A DNA stretch of 35,047 nt from an uncultured bacterium (lineage in GTDB: Bacteria > Planctomycetota > UBA1135 > GCA-002748355), in NCBI GenBank assembly GCA_937858895.1, contig CALLZN010000282.1, positions 1 to 35,047 on the forward strand. The letters run 5' to 3'. The notes beneath the pieces are model-generated. The model made no database searches. It was given only the letters and a program-made list of their open reading frames with translations, and was not told the DNA's origin. Shown piece by piece: positions 14,749-22,932 of the stretch. Numbering within the stretch: position 1 is the stretch's first letter; every line of letters starts with the position of its first letter. Made by a program: the position numbers and the translations under genes.

Positions 14749-16968
14749 CTATCGAGATGAGGTCCGCTGGGATGGTGGGGTCAGTGACACAGCGCAGCGA
14801 AAGCCGCGCAAGCACGCGCCGTCGACTTTGTCGGCGGGGAATGAACCGACGAAGTCGAAGTGGGCTGCCACGCTCGCATCGTGCCAGCATCCGCCCTTCA
14901 CGAGGGCTTGGTTCCACAACACATCGTTTTCGAGACTGAAGTCGTACCCGGACACGAACTCGGAGACGTTGCCCATCATGTGCAGCACTCCCTCCGGCGT
15001 TACATCGGCGTTCACGAACTTCGTCGCGACGGTGTTGCGGACAAAGGCGCGGGCCCACCCTCCGCGATCGCTCTGGCGCTGCACGGCTTGGAGCTCGCGG
15101 TCGACGACGATGTTCTGCTCTTCGAAGGGTGGTGGCACGAGCCAGCGCTTGCCATCGACGCCGCGCGCTGTGCGCTCCCACTCGAGGCGAGTCGGAAGCC
15201 GCTTGCCTACCCAAGCGGCGTAGGCCTCGGCGTCGCGACGGCCGAGGTAGACGGCGGGCTTGTCGTCGGGAAAGTCCTCGAGCTCGGGTGGCTTGCCGTC
15301 GTTCAGGGATGGCGCGACTTCGTGACCTGTCGCAGCAAGGAAGCGCCGGTATTCACCGAAGGAGACCTCCCGCACGTCGATCGCGAAGGGCGGCAAGGCC
15401 GGCACGGTTCGGCGGGCGAGGAAGGGACTGCGCGAGTTCGCTTCGATGCCGGCGACGAAGGGCCGATCGTCTTCGAAGCGCACCATGTCGACGAGCAAGT
15501 CCTCGAGCGGGCGACTCGTCGGGGCTTGGACCTCGACATCGACCTCACGCACCAAGACATCGAGCGCGACGAAGGACCGTGGACCGTCTTCGAACGTGAT
15601 GCGATAGGCGCCGCGGTCGACCGCGGCCGCGAGTGTCGGCCCGACGCCGAGCGCTTGCGGCGCCGCGTGACGCGACTCTGCAAGGTCGAAGTGCTCGAGG
15701 TAGACCAGGCTCCCAGGTCGGGCGCGGATTCGCAGGCGCGGTCTCGGGTCGTAGACCAGGAGCGAGATCGCGACGCCGGCGAGGACCGCGAGGGCGCCGA
15801 TCGTGACTCCCAGCGCGAGGCGGTGGCGGGCGAGGCGGCGCGCGAGGCGCACGACGCCCAGCACGGGGCGCGCTTCGATCGCTTCGTGCCGCACGAAGCG
15901 TTCGAGGTCGGCGCGCATGTCGGCGGCCGTCTGGTAACGGTGCTGCGGGGACTTCTCGAGGGCCTTGAGGCAGATGGTCTCGAGGTCCTTGTGCACGCGG
16001 GAGTCGATCTTCGAGGGCGGGCTGGGGTCGGTGAAGAGGATGTCGCGCAGGACCTCCGAGTCCTCCTTCTGCGAGCCGTCTTCGGCTTGGCCGAAGGGCG
16101 GCCGGCCCGTGAGCATGGTGTAGAGCACCGCACCCAGCGAATAGAGGTCGCTGCGTCCATCAATCGGGTGGCGGAAGGTCAGGAGCGTCTGCTCCGGGCT
16201 CATGTAGGCGACGGTGCCGACCAGGGTGCCGACGCGCGTGAGTTGGGACCGCGCTTCGATGCGCGCGAGCCCGAAGTCGATGAGCCACGGTTCGTCGCGC
16301 TCGTCGAGCAGGATGTTCGCGGGCTTCAGGTCGCGGTGGATGATGCCACGGGCATGACACGACTCGAGGGCGCTCAAGACCTTGATCGCGACGCGCGCGA
16401 TCGTGGTCGCTTCGAAGGCGCGCTCGGCGGACTTTTGCGCGGCGGCGATGCGACTCTGGAGCGAGCCGCCGCCGACGTAGGGCATGACGAGGTAGGGGCG
16501 TCCACCTGCCTCGCCGTGGTCGAGGACCGGGACGATGCCGTCCTGTTCGAACTCGTGTCCGAGCGTGGCCTCGCGCCGGAAGCGTTCGCGCGCTTCACTC
16601 GAATCGCAGTAGCGCGGCTTGAGGATCTTGATGGCGACGCGACGGCCATCTTCGATGCGACGCGCTTCGAAGACCTCGCCCATGCCGCCTTCATCGATGA
16701 GCCTCGTGACTTCGTAGCCCTCGAGGGTCGGCAACACCGCCGCGTCGCGGCGGGGGGCAGCGCTCGCTCGCAGCGCCCCCTCGACGCTGCGGTAGCGCCG
16801 GCAGTCGGCCTCGACCTCCGCGCGCAGGGCCTTGGGCACCGTCTGGAGGAAGTCGTTCAGGTCGGGTGCTGTACCCTGGTCGACGAGGTCGAGGTAGGCG
16901 AGGACGTAGCGTTCGGCGCCTCCCTCGCCTGGGTCCTTGCTTGCGTCGTCTTCTGGCTCGTCGCCCAT
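14749..16968 (-). CDS. Ser/Thr protein kinase with C-terminal FGE-sulfatase-like domain
   Basis: From the ATG at 16968 this gives 739 aa. The frame is open further upstream but reads through non-coding DNA (many Arg, no motifs). After a 75-residue helical N-terminus (LVDQGTAPDLNDFLQ) comes the kinase domain: DEGGMGEVFEA, K114 (AIKIL), HRDLKPAN from H211, DFG from D231 and GTVAYMSPEQ. A membrane segment lies at about 384-406. From about residue 500 the protein resembles SUMF1/EgtB/PvdO domains (VSFGEYRRFL, LPTRLEWERTA, MGNVSEFVSG, GFRCAVSL). The two cysteines that FGE uses for formylglycine formation are not visible where expected (the region reads KGGCWHDASVAAHF), so this is probably a binding or structural domain. 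It is divergent from the sigma factor at 17205. Confidence 0.9.
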   Translation of the reverse strand: MGDEPEDDASKDPGEGGAERYVLAYLDLVDQGTAPDLNDFLQTVPKALRAEVEADCRRYRSVEGALRASAAPRRDAAVLPTLEGYEVTRLIDEGGMGEVFEARRIEDGRRVAIKILKPRYCDSSEARERFRREATLGHEFEQDGIVPVLDHGEAGGRPYLVMPYVGGGSLQSRIAAAQKSAERAFEATTIARVAIKVLSALESCHARGIIHRDLKPANILLDERDEPWLIDFGLARIEARSQLTRVGTLVGTVAYMSPEQTLLTFRHPIDGRSDLYSLGAVLYTMLTGRPPFGQAEDGSQKEDSEVLRDILFTDPSPPSKIDSRVHKDLETICLKALEKSPQHRYQTAADMRADLERFVRHEAIEARPVLGVVRLARRLARHRLALGVTIGALAVLAGVAISLLVYDPRPRLRIRARPGSLVYLEHFDLAESRHAAPQALGVGPTLAAAVDRGAYRITFEDGPRSFVALDVLVREVDVEVQAPTSRPLEDLLVDMVRFEDDRPFVAGIEANSRSPFLARRTVPALPPFAIDVREVSFGEYRRFLAATGHEVAPSLNDGKPPELEDFPDDKPAVYLGRRDAEAYAAWVGKRLPTRLEWERTARGVDGKRWLVPPPFEEQNIVVDRELQAVQRQSDRGGWARAFVRNTVATKFVNADVTPEGVLHMMGNVSEFVSGYDFSLENDVLWNQALVKGGCWHDASVAAHFDFVGSFPADKVDGACLRGFRCAVSLTPPSQRTSSR

Positions 16969-17204
16969 GGTTTGCTTCAGCGGCGTGAGAAGGGTCGACC
17001 GTCGATGAAAACGAATTTTACTGAGTCCCTGCGACGGGCGCGCCCAGCAATGTCGCTCGACTCCTTGGAGTTCTCGGCAGGCCAACGCCAGCCAGGTCTG
17101 ATCTGACTATGATCGAAAGCGCTTCAGGCAGCGAGACCAAGTCTCGCGCGGTTCCCTCCAAAGGCGCGTGCGCACCGGGCACGCATTCCAGAACGGCGAA
17201 ACGC

Positions 17205-17852
17205 ATGCACGAGTCAGCACCGACGACGCAGTGGATCGACACGACGGACAAGGTCGCGCTCAACGCGCTCATCGACCGCTGCCTGCCCTGGATCCAGGGC
17301 GCCGTCCGCTCGCGACTCGGGCCCAAGCTCCGCGAGAAGGCCGAGTCCGGCGACATCGTGCAGGATGCGCTGCTGCGCTTCGTCCGCTACTGCCCGCGCC
17401 TTGGCGTCGTCGATGAACGTGGCTTCTGTGCCCTCATGGCCCGCATCGTCGAGAACGCGATCCGCGACCACGCCGGCATGCTGCAAGCCCAGCGCCGCGA
17501 CGTCGGCCGCGAAGTCGCAGGCGCTGAGGCGAGCGCGATCTTTGCGATCCTCGCGCGCGAGGACGGAACGCCGAGCCGCATCCTCGGCGACCAGGAGGGC
17601 GCGCGCGTCGCGAACTTTGCCCTCGGTTTGCTCGGTGCTACCGATCGCTTCATCATCCTAGGACGCCTCGAAGATCGCTCGCATCGAGAGCTGGCCGAAG
17701 AACTCGGGATCAGCGAGGATGCCTCGGTGAGCCGGCATCGACGTGCACAAATGCGCCTCGTCCAGATCGTGAAGCGCCTGGAGCAAGGCCTCATCCCCGA
17801 CCTCGAAGTCCTTGTCGACGCGAGTGAGGTGGACCAAGAGCCGTTCCTCTGA
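17205..17852 (+). CDS. ECF-like sigma-70 family RNA polymerase sigma factor
   Basis: From the ATG at 17205 this gives 215 aa. The earlier in-frame ATG at 17109 lies inside a TATGAT hexamer and would add 32 residues with no counterpart in the paralogue at 6658. Residues 1-30 align with that paralogue ([18 protein letters not shown]). Region 2 reads [17 protein letters not shown] and the shared [13 protein letters not shown] block follows. Region 4 is an HTH ([31 protein letters not shown]). It is divergent from the kinase/FGE-like gene with 236 bp between starts, so the kinase may control this sigma factor. The gene ends 2 nt before an ATG that could open the downstream msrB reading frame. Confidence 0.85.
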   Translation: MHESAPTTQWIDTTDKVALNALIDRCLPWIQGAVRSRLGPKLREKAESGDIVQDALLRFVRYCPRLGVVDERGFCALMARIVENAIRDHAGMLQAQRRDVGREVAGAEASAIFAILAREDGTPSRILGDQEGARVANFALGLLGATDRFIILGRLEDRSHRELAEELGISEDASVSRHRRAQMRLVQIVKRLEQGLIPDLEVLVDASEVDQEPFL

Positions 17853-17870
17853 CGATGCAGAAGCGAACGA

Positions 17871-17910
17871 CCGAGAAGAGCCGAGAAGAGCCGAGAAGAG
17901 CCGAGAAGAC
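17871..17910 (+). repeat. 10-bp tandem repeat, 4 copies, before msrB-like gene
   Basis: CCGAGAAGAG occurs three times in a row at 17871-17900, and the fourth copy at 17901-17910 differs in the last base. The array lies between the sigma-factor stop and the probable start of the MsrB gene. A 10-bp unit is not a multiple of three, so a change in copy number would change the frame of any translation entering from the ATG at 17855. Confidence 0.9.
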
Positions 17911-17929
17911 TCGAAGCGAGGCGACGGAG

Positions 17930-17947
17930 ATGGACATGGACATGGAC
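17930..17947 (+). repeat. 6-bp tandem repeat (ATGGAC x3) at the msrB start
   Basis: ATGGAC is repeated three times exactly, encoding MDMDMD and offering three in-frame start codons. Confidence 0.85.
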
Positions 17948-18544
17948 AATGTGAGACGACCGAGTGTGATCGCGCTGCTGTTTGCTTCGCTCTGCATCGT
18001 GCTCGGCCTCACGGCCTGCACGCTCGATGAGTCCCGTGAGCTGTCCGACACGACGAAGCTCGCAGCCAAGCCGGCGACGCTGGGCGCGAGCACCGCGGCC
18101 GAGGAGACGCCGGGCGGTGCGGGCAGCGAAGCGCGTCCAGCGGCGCAAGGAGACGCCAGCGTGTCCCTCGCCGAGGGGGAGTGGCGCGAGAAGCTCGATG
18201 AGCTCTCCTACCACGTGCTACGCGAAAAGGGCACGGAGCGCGCCTTCACCGGCAAGTACTGGGATCACAAGGAAGCCGGCATGTACCGCTGCAAGGGTTG
18301 CGGCGCCGAGCTCTTCGCGTCGACGACCAAGTTCGACTCCGGCTGCGGCTGGCCGAGCTTCGACGCGCCCAAGCAGCAGGCTGCGATCACCGAGAAGCCC
18401 GACGTGAGCTTTGGCATGGTCCGCACCGAGGTGACCTGCAGTCGCTGCAAGGGCCACCTCGGCCACGTTTTCGACGACGGCCCGACTGCCACGGGCTTGC
18501 GCTACTGCATCAACTCGGCAGCCATCGACTTCGAGAAGCGCTGA
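17930..18544 (+). CDS. msrB: Peptide-methionine (R)-S-oxide reductase, exported lipoprotein
   Basis: This encodes 204 aa from the ATG at 17930; GAGG lies 8 nt upstream. The start is inside an ATGGAC triplet repeat, so 17936 and 17942 are alternatives, and an in-frame ATG at 17855 would add 25 charged residues. The N-terminus has basic RR, a hydrophobic stretch and the lipobox LTAC, so it is probably a membrane-anchored lipoprotein. A 60-residue linker follows. The MsrB domain fills the rest: [41 protein letters not shown] and the catalytic cysteine in RYCINSA near the end. Two CxxC pairs are the zinc ligands. The enzyme reduces methionine-R-sulfoxide, here probably on exported proteins. Confidence 0.92.
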   Translation: MDMDMDNVRRPSVIALLFASLCIVLGLTACTLDESRELSDTTKLAAKPATLGASTAAEETPGGAGSEARPAAQGDASVSLAEGEWREKLDELSYHVLREKGTERAFTGKYWDHKEAGMYRCKGCGAELFASTTKFDSGCGWPSFDAPKQQAAITEKPDVSFGMVRTEVTCSRCKGHLGHVFDDGPTATGLRYCINSAAIDFEKR

Positions 18545-18670
18545 AGCGTCCGGGCCCAGCCGTCCGGGCGTCGCGTTGGAAGGGCGCTCGACTCACCTCG
18601 TGGTGCTGGTTATACCTCGCGGTGGCAAGAGCGAGGCCAAGAGCGGCGTGCTCGCGGAGCCGCTCCCAAC

Positions 18671-20266
18671 ATGACGTCGACGCACATTCTCGGGATCTCG
18701 GCGTTCTACCACGATTCTGCTGCCTGCCTGCTGCGCGACGGCGAGCTACTCGCGGCGGCCCAAGAAGAACGCTTCACGCGCAAGAAACACGACGCGGACT
18801 TTCCGACCCACGCCGTGAAGTTCTGCCTCGAGACCGCCGGCGTCGACGTGAGCGAGGTCGACTACGTCGGCTTCTATGACAAGCCCCTCCTCAAGTTCGA
18901 CCGCCTGCTCGAGACTTGGCTCGCCTTCGCGCCAAGAGGGTATCGGGCCTTCGCGGCTGCACTGCCGCCTTGGCTCGGCGAGAAGCTCCACATCCCGCGC
19001 ATCTTGAGGAAGCAGCTCGGCGGCAGCCCCAGGAATCGCTTCGTCTTCGCCGAGCATCACGAGAGCCACGCTGCGAGCGCCTTCTTCCCATCGCCGTTCC
19101 AGGACGCGGCTGTGCTGACGATGGACGGCGTCGGTGAATGGGCGACGACGAGCGTCGCCGTCGGTCGCGGCAACAAGCTCGAGATGGTCAAGGAGCTGCG
19201 CTTCCCGCACTCGCTCGGCCTCTTCTACTCGGCGTTCACCTACTACACGGGCTTTCGCGTCAACTCGGGCGAGTACAAGCTCATGGGCCTCGCGCCGTAC
19301 GGCGAGCCGCGCTTCGTCGACTTGATGATGAAGGAGCTCCTCGATCTCAAGGACGATGGCAGCTTCAGGCTGAACCTCGACTACTTCGACTATCCGGCGG
19401 GCACGCGCATGACCGGAGCCAAGATGGAGGCGCTCTTCGGCGAAGCGACACGCACTGCCGAGGGCGAGCTCTCGCAGTTCCACATGGACATCGCGGCATC
19501 GGTGCAGAAGGTCACGGAAGAGGTCGTGCTCCGCACCGCGCGCTACGTCCACGACTTGACGGGTCTCGACAAGCTCTGCCTCGCCGGCGGCGTGGCGCTC
19601 AACTGCGTTGGCAATGGCCGCATTCTGCGCGAAGGGCCCTTCGACGACATCTGGATACAACCAGCCTCGGGCGACGCCGGTGGCGCCTTGGGTGTCGCGA
19701 CCTTGATCTGGCATCACTTGTTGAACAAGCCACGCCGTCCGACCGAAAGCGATACGCAGAAGGGCAGCCTCCTCGGCCCTTCTTACGGCAACACAGAGGT
19801 CCGCGCGCTACTCGAGAGAGAGGGCGTCGCCTTCGAAAATTACGAAGGCGACGAAACAGGGCTGCTCGCGCGCGTCGCCGACCTCCTCATGGGCGAAAAC
19901 GTCGTCGGTTGGTTTCACGGCCCCATGGAGTTCGGTCCCCGAGCGCTCGGTGCGCGCAGCATCCTCGGCGACGCGCGCTCGGCGAAGATGCAGAGCGTGA
20001 TGAACTTGAAGATCAAGTTCCGCGAGTCCTTCCGGCCCTTCGCGCCCATTGTTTTGCGCGAGGACGCGCCCTCCTTCTTCGAGCTTCGAGAAGACCAAGA
20101 GAGCCCCTACATGTTGGTCGTCGCGCCGGTCAAGGAAGCGATCCGGCGAGAAGTCGACGCGTCGAAGCAGGGGCTCGGACACGCCCCCGGAGGAGGGGAC
20201 GACCGTGCCCGCCGTGACGCACGTCGACTCCTCGGCGCGCGTCCAGACCGTCGATGCCACGCGTAA
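18671..20266 (+). CDS. NodU/CmcH-type carbamoyltransferase, main part (frameshifted gene)
   Basis: This frame covers 531 aa. The N-terminal domain shows the Kae1-like opening ILGISAFYHDSAACLL, the metal-binding histidines in EHHESHAASA (H129, H133) and the MDGVGEWAT strand. The middle has LCLAGGVALNCVGNGRI and FGPRALGARSILGD, both typical of O-carbamoyltransferases that transfer carbamoyl from carbamoyl phosphate to sugar or small-molecule hydroxyls. The match to the family stops at about 20170. After that this frame reads low-information Arg/Gly-rich residues to a stop at 20266, while the true C-terminus continues one frame over (20166-20510). The start ATG is well placed against homologues. 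Downstream SxtJ-like and DUF5989-like genes are usual neighbours of this enzyme. Confidence 0.88.
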   Translation: MTSTHILGISAFYHDSAACLLRDGELLAAAQEERFTRKKHDADFPTHAVKFCLETAGVDVSEVDYVGFYDKPLLKFDRLLETWLAFAPRGYRAFAAALPPWLGEKLHIPRILRKQLGGSPRNRFVFAEHHESHAASAFFPSPFQDAAVLTMDGVGEWATTSVAVGRGNKLEMVKELRFPHSLGLFYSAFTYYTGFRVNSGEYKLMGLAPYGEPRFVDLMMKELLDLKDDGSFRLNLDYFDYPAGTRMTGAKMEALFGEATRTAEGELSQFHMDIAASVQKVTEEVVLRTARYVHDLTGLDKLCLAGGVALNCVGNGRILREGPFDDIWIQPASGDAGGALGVATLIWHHLLNKPRRPTESDTQKGSLLGPSYGNTEVRALLEREGVAFENYEGDETGLLARVADLLMGENVVGWFHGPMEFGPRALGARSILGDARSAKMQSVMNLKIKFRESFRPFAPIVLREDAPSFFELREDQESPYMLVVAPVKEAIRREVDASKQGLGHAPGGGDDRARRDARRLLGARPDRRCHA

Positions 20267-20510
20267 CCCGCGCCTCTACGCACTGCTGCGCAAGTTCAAA
20301 GAACGATCGGGCTGTCCGGTGCTGATCAACACGAGCTTCAACGTGCGCGGCGAACCGATCGTCTGCGACCCCGCGGACGCGCTGCGCTGCTTCCTCGCGA
20401 CCGACATGGACGTGCTCGTCCTCGAGGACTGCGTCGTTCTGAAGAGCGCGCAGAAGAACCTGCCCGCGGTGGACCGCGGCGCCTACCTGTCGGCCTTCGC
20501 CCTGGATTGA
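20166..20510 (+). pseudogene. C-terminal part of the same carbamoyltransferase, in the +1 frame
   Basis: In this frame the sequence resumes family motifs: VPAVTHVDSSARVQTV, NPRLYALL, CPVLINTSFNVRGEPIV and DALRCFLATDMDVLVLED. These form the normal end of NodU-type carbamoyltransferases and belong directly after residue about 500 of the preceding frame. The junction lies in the stretch 20167-20200, which has a GGGG run (20170-20173) and a CCCCC run (20184-20188). Removing one base there joins the frames. The fragment has no good start of its own. The true structure is one gene, 18671-20510, of about 612 residues. It ends 4 bp before the SxtJ-like gene. Whether the shift is a sequencing error or real is not decidable here. 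Confidence 0.85.
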
Positions 20511-20514
20511 ACCG

Positions 20515-20943
20515 ATGATCAAGATCGACTGGAACCCGGCTCGCGCGCAGCTGCGCTCCTTCGGCTTCATCGCCTTCTTCGGCTTCGCGCTCATGGCGAC
20601 GCTTGGCCTCTGGCGCTTCACCGACTGGACCATGCACCCCGTGATCTGGGGTCTCTTCGGACTCGCGATCCTCTGTCCGCTGCTCGCCTTGCTGTGTCCG
20701 ACAGCGAACAAGCCGATCTACGTCGGCATGCTGCTGCTCACGGCTCCGATCGGCTTCGTGGTCTCGGCGGTCGTCCTGCGCTTGATCTACTACGGCCTCT
20801 TCACGCCGCTCGCCGTCGTCTTCCGCTGGAAGGGACGAGACGTCCTGCTGCGCAAGCGCGACCCAGACGCCACGTCGTATTGGCTGGACCACCGCGACCA
20901 GAACAAAGCGAGGTCGGCGTCGAGTTACCTGCGGCTATATTGA
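20515..20943 (+). CDS. SxtJ-like small membrane protein
   Basis: This encodes 142 aa with three hydrophobic segments (about 17-37, 42-60 and 67-92) and a conserved cytoplasmic tail. The tail reads YYGLFTPLAVVFRWKGRDVL, then DATSYWLDHRD, which matches the SxtJ family I know from carbamoyltransferase-containing clusters such as the saxitoxin locus. The gene starts 4 bp after the carbamoyltransferase stop and ends 6 bp before the next gene. The biochemical role of the family is not known. In this context it probably helps present the carbamoylated product at the membrane. Confidence 0.82.
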   Translation: MIKIDWNPARAQLRSFGFIAFFGFALMATLGLWRFTDWTMHPVIWGLFGLAILCPLLALLCPTANKPIYVGMLLLTAPIGFVVSAVVLRLIYYGLFTPLAVVFRWKGRDVLLRKRDPDATSYWLDHRDQNKARSASSYLRLY

Positions 20944-20949
20944 TCGAGC

Positions 20950-21150
20950 ATGGGTGACAGTCACGACAAACGGTCCTTCGAAGAGGCCTCCAGCGCGAAG
21001 CAGGAGGGCTTGGTCTCCGATCTCTGCGCCTATGTGTCGGAGACCAAGAAGTGGTGGCTGCTGCCGATCCTGATCGTCCTCGGCCTGCTCGGTGTTCTCG
21101 TCGTGCTCGCGGGTACGGGCGCGCTCCCCTTCCTCTACACGCTGTTCTGA
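20950..21150 (+). CDS. DUF5989-like (SxtK-like) small membrane protein
   Basis: This encodes 66 aa. A polar N-terminus with LVSDLCAYVSETKKWWLLP leads into one hydrophobic helix (IILVLGLLGVLVVLAGTGALPF type) and a very short tail ending LYTLF. The E-x-x-K-K-W-W-x-x-P pattern before the helix is typical of the DUF5989 family, normally encoded beside SxtJ and a carbamoyltransferase. Order, spacing and orientation here are the usual ones. Function is unknown. Confidence 0.8.
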   Translation: MGDSHDKRSFEEASSAKQEGLVSDLCAYVSETKKWWLLPILIVLGLLGVLVVLAGTGALPFLYTLF

Positions 21151-21185
21151 CAGCTCCGTCGCTTCGCTGAAGCGGCGTCCACACG

Positions 21186-22919
21186 ATGAAGCAGAGGTCC
21201 CTTCGACGCCGCATGCTGTTCGCGGCGATCTTGTTCGTGGCTTGCGTCGGCTTTCTCGAAGCCGTGTCCTTCTTGCTCTATCGCGCCGTCGTTGGCGAGT
21301 GGTTTTCGTATGGCGCGGCAGCGGAGCTGCAGGCGTCCGTCATCGCCGCGACCAGCGATGACGACGTGCGCGACGACGCCGCGATGACCGACGATCAGCG
21401 CGCCGCCGCGATGAACGCGATGTGCCGCACGGCACATCCCTATCTTGGTTATGTCTACACGCCGGACATGAACCAAGGCCGCTTCGCAAACTACTACGCC
21501 AAGGAGCACGGTGGGCTCGGCGTGACGCCGTTCGGTTTCGTGGACAGCGACATCCCTGTGCGGCGCAAGAATCCGGGTCGTTTCATCGTGGCGGTCGTCG
21601 GTGGCTCCGTCGACCTCGGCTTTGGCGCGCACGGGACGACGGCTTTCAGCGCCGAGTTGCAGAAGCACCCGAGCCTCCGCGACCGCAAGATCGAGTATGT
21701 CCGGCTCGCGCTTGGCGGTTACAAGCAACCGCAGCAGTTGTTGACGCTCGCCTATCTCTTGTCGCTCGGGGCACAGTTCGACCTCGTCGTCAACATCGAC
21801 GGCTTCAATGAAATTGCCCTCGCGCCCTTGGAGAACGTGCCTGCTGGTGTCTTTCCGTATTTTCCACGGGCATGGCACTTCATCGCTGGCAACGCATTGA
21901 CGCGGCGGCAACAGATCCTCGTCGGGCGAAGCGCCGCAAAGACCGAAGATCGACGGACGCTGGCGTCAGGGATCCGAGCATCGGGCTTGCGTTGGTCCGT
22001 CACGGTGCAGCTCGCCTGGAGGCTGCGTGATCGTGCGCTGGCAGCCGAAGTCAATGAGATCGAGCGGGCCTTGCGCGAAGCCGATGTCGGTGACTCCTTC
22101 GTCGCGACCGGCCCCGGTGTCGAGCATGACGCCGCGAACCTGCACATCCACCTCGCGGCGCATTGGCGCCGCTCGTCGGTGCAGCTGCATCGCTTGTGCC
22201 AGGAGAACGGGATTCGCTACCTGCACTTCTTGCAGCCGAATCAGTATGTCGCGACGTCCAAGCCCATCGGCGAAGTGGAGCGACGTCAGGCGGTCGACGC
22301 AGAGAGCCCCTACGCTGTGCAAGTCCAGGCCGGCTATCCACGGCTGCTCGCTGAAGGTCGCAGGCTGCGCGCCACAGGCGTCGACTTCCATGACTTGACA
22401 GGCATCTTTCGTGACCACGAGGAAGCGCTCTATGTCGATACGTGTTGCCACTTCAACACGCGTGGACAGGAGCTGCTCGCGCAGGCGATTGGCGCCGCAG
22501 TGCGCGCCAGCTTGGACCAAGAGCCTGGCCCGATGCGGCGCGCAACGTCACTTGCGCAGGGCCGTGTCGGCAGTCACGGCTACACGCCGGCGCTCGAGCT
22601 CGTGCGCAGCAGCGATGGATTGCGCTTCCTCATCCGAGATTGCAGGGCGGGCTCGAGCGGCAGTCTTCGTATCGTCGCTGCCGCTCCAGGGCGCGACGCT
22701 GCGCCTAGCGTCACCAGCCTGCAAGCAGAGAACGCAGCCATGAGCCTACCATTTACTTGTGAGGGTGTGGAAGGCATCGCCGGCTCTGGCTGGGCTTCGG
22801 TCGCTGTCCCGCAGTCAGCGGCGAGCACAATCTATGTGCAGGGGATCGTGAACGACGATGCGGCCGACTCGGGGCTCGCGCTCAGCAATGTTCTGCGGGT
22901 GGACTTGCGGCCTCGCTAG
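21186..22919 (+). CDS. Membrane-anchored SGNH/GDSL-hydrolase-like protein
   Basis: This encodes 577 aa. An N-terminal membrane segment (about 10-32) follows a basic MKQRSLRRRM. At about 135-147, VVGGSVDLGFG is the block-I serine motif of SGNH proteins. A block near residue 200 reads VVNIDGFNEIA, fitting the asparagine block (usually G-x-N-D/E), and LYVDTCCHFNTRGQELLA at about 415-432 carries the D-x-x-H block. The last 120 residues form an extra C-terminal region (SGSLRIVAAAPG) of unknown type. SGNH proteins of this size often act on sugar acyl groups, but the substrate cannot be read. It is the last gene in the carbamoyltransferase cluster, 35 bp after the DUF5989-like gene. Confidence 0.75.
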   Translation: MKQRSLRRRMLFAAILFVACVGFLEAVSFLLYRAVVGEWFSYGAAAELQASVIAATSDDDVRDDAAMTDDQRAAAMNAMCRTAHPYLGYVYTPDMNQGRFANYYAKEHGGLGVTPFGFVDSDIPVRRKNPGRFIVAVVGGSVDLGFGAHGTTAFSAELQKHPSLRDRKIEYVRLALGGYKQPQQLLTLAYLLSLGAQFDLVVNIDGFNEIALAPLENVPAGVFPYFPRAWHFIAGNALTRRQQILVGRSAAKTEDRRTLASGIRASGLRWSVTVQLAWRLRDRALAAEVNEIERALREADVGDSFVATGPGVEHDAANLHIHLAAHWRRSSVQLHRLCQENGIRYLHFLQPNQYVATSKPIGEVERRQAVDAESPYAVQVQAGYPRLLAEGRRLRATGVDFHDLTGIFRDHEEALYVDTCCHFNTRGQELLAQAIGAAVRASLDQEPGPMRRATSLAQGRVGSHGYTPALELVRSSDGLRFLIRDCRAGSSGSLRIVAAAPGRDAAPSVTSLQAENAAMSLPFTCEGVEGIAGSGWASVAVPQSAASTIYVQGIVNDDAADSGLALSNVLRVDLRPR

Positions 22920-22932
22920 TCTTAGCGGCGCG

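Noticed and set aside
14860..17106. 748-residue open frame on the plus strand opposite the kinase/FGE-like gene
   Set aside because: It is antisense to a gene with clear kinase motifs, has no recognisable domain, and long antisense frames are expected at this GC content.
17109..17204. Longer N-terminus for the second sigma factor
   Set aside because: The ATG sits inside a TATGAT hexamer and the added residues have no counterpart in the paralogue.
18601..18620. TTATAC as a promoter for the carbamoyltransferase cluster
   Set aside because: No acceptable -35 at the right distance; single hexamers like this are common by chance.
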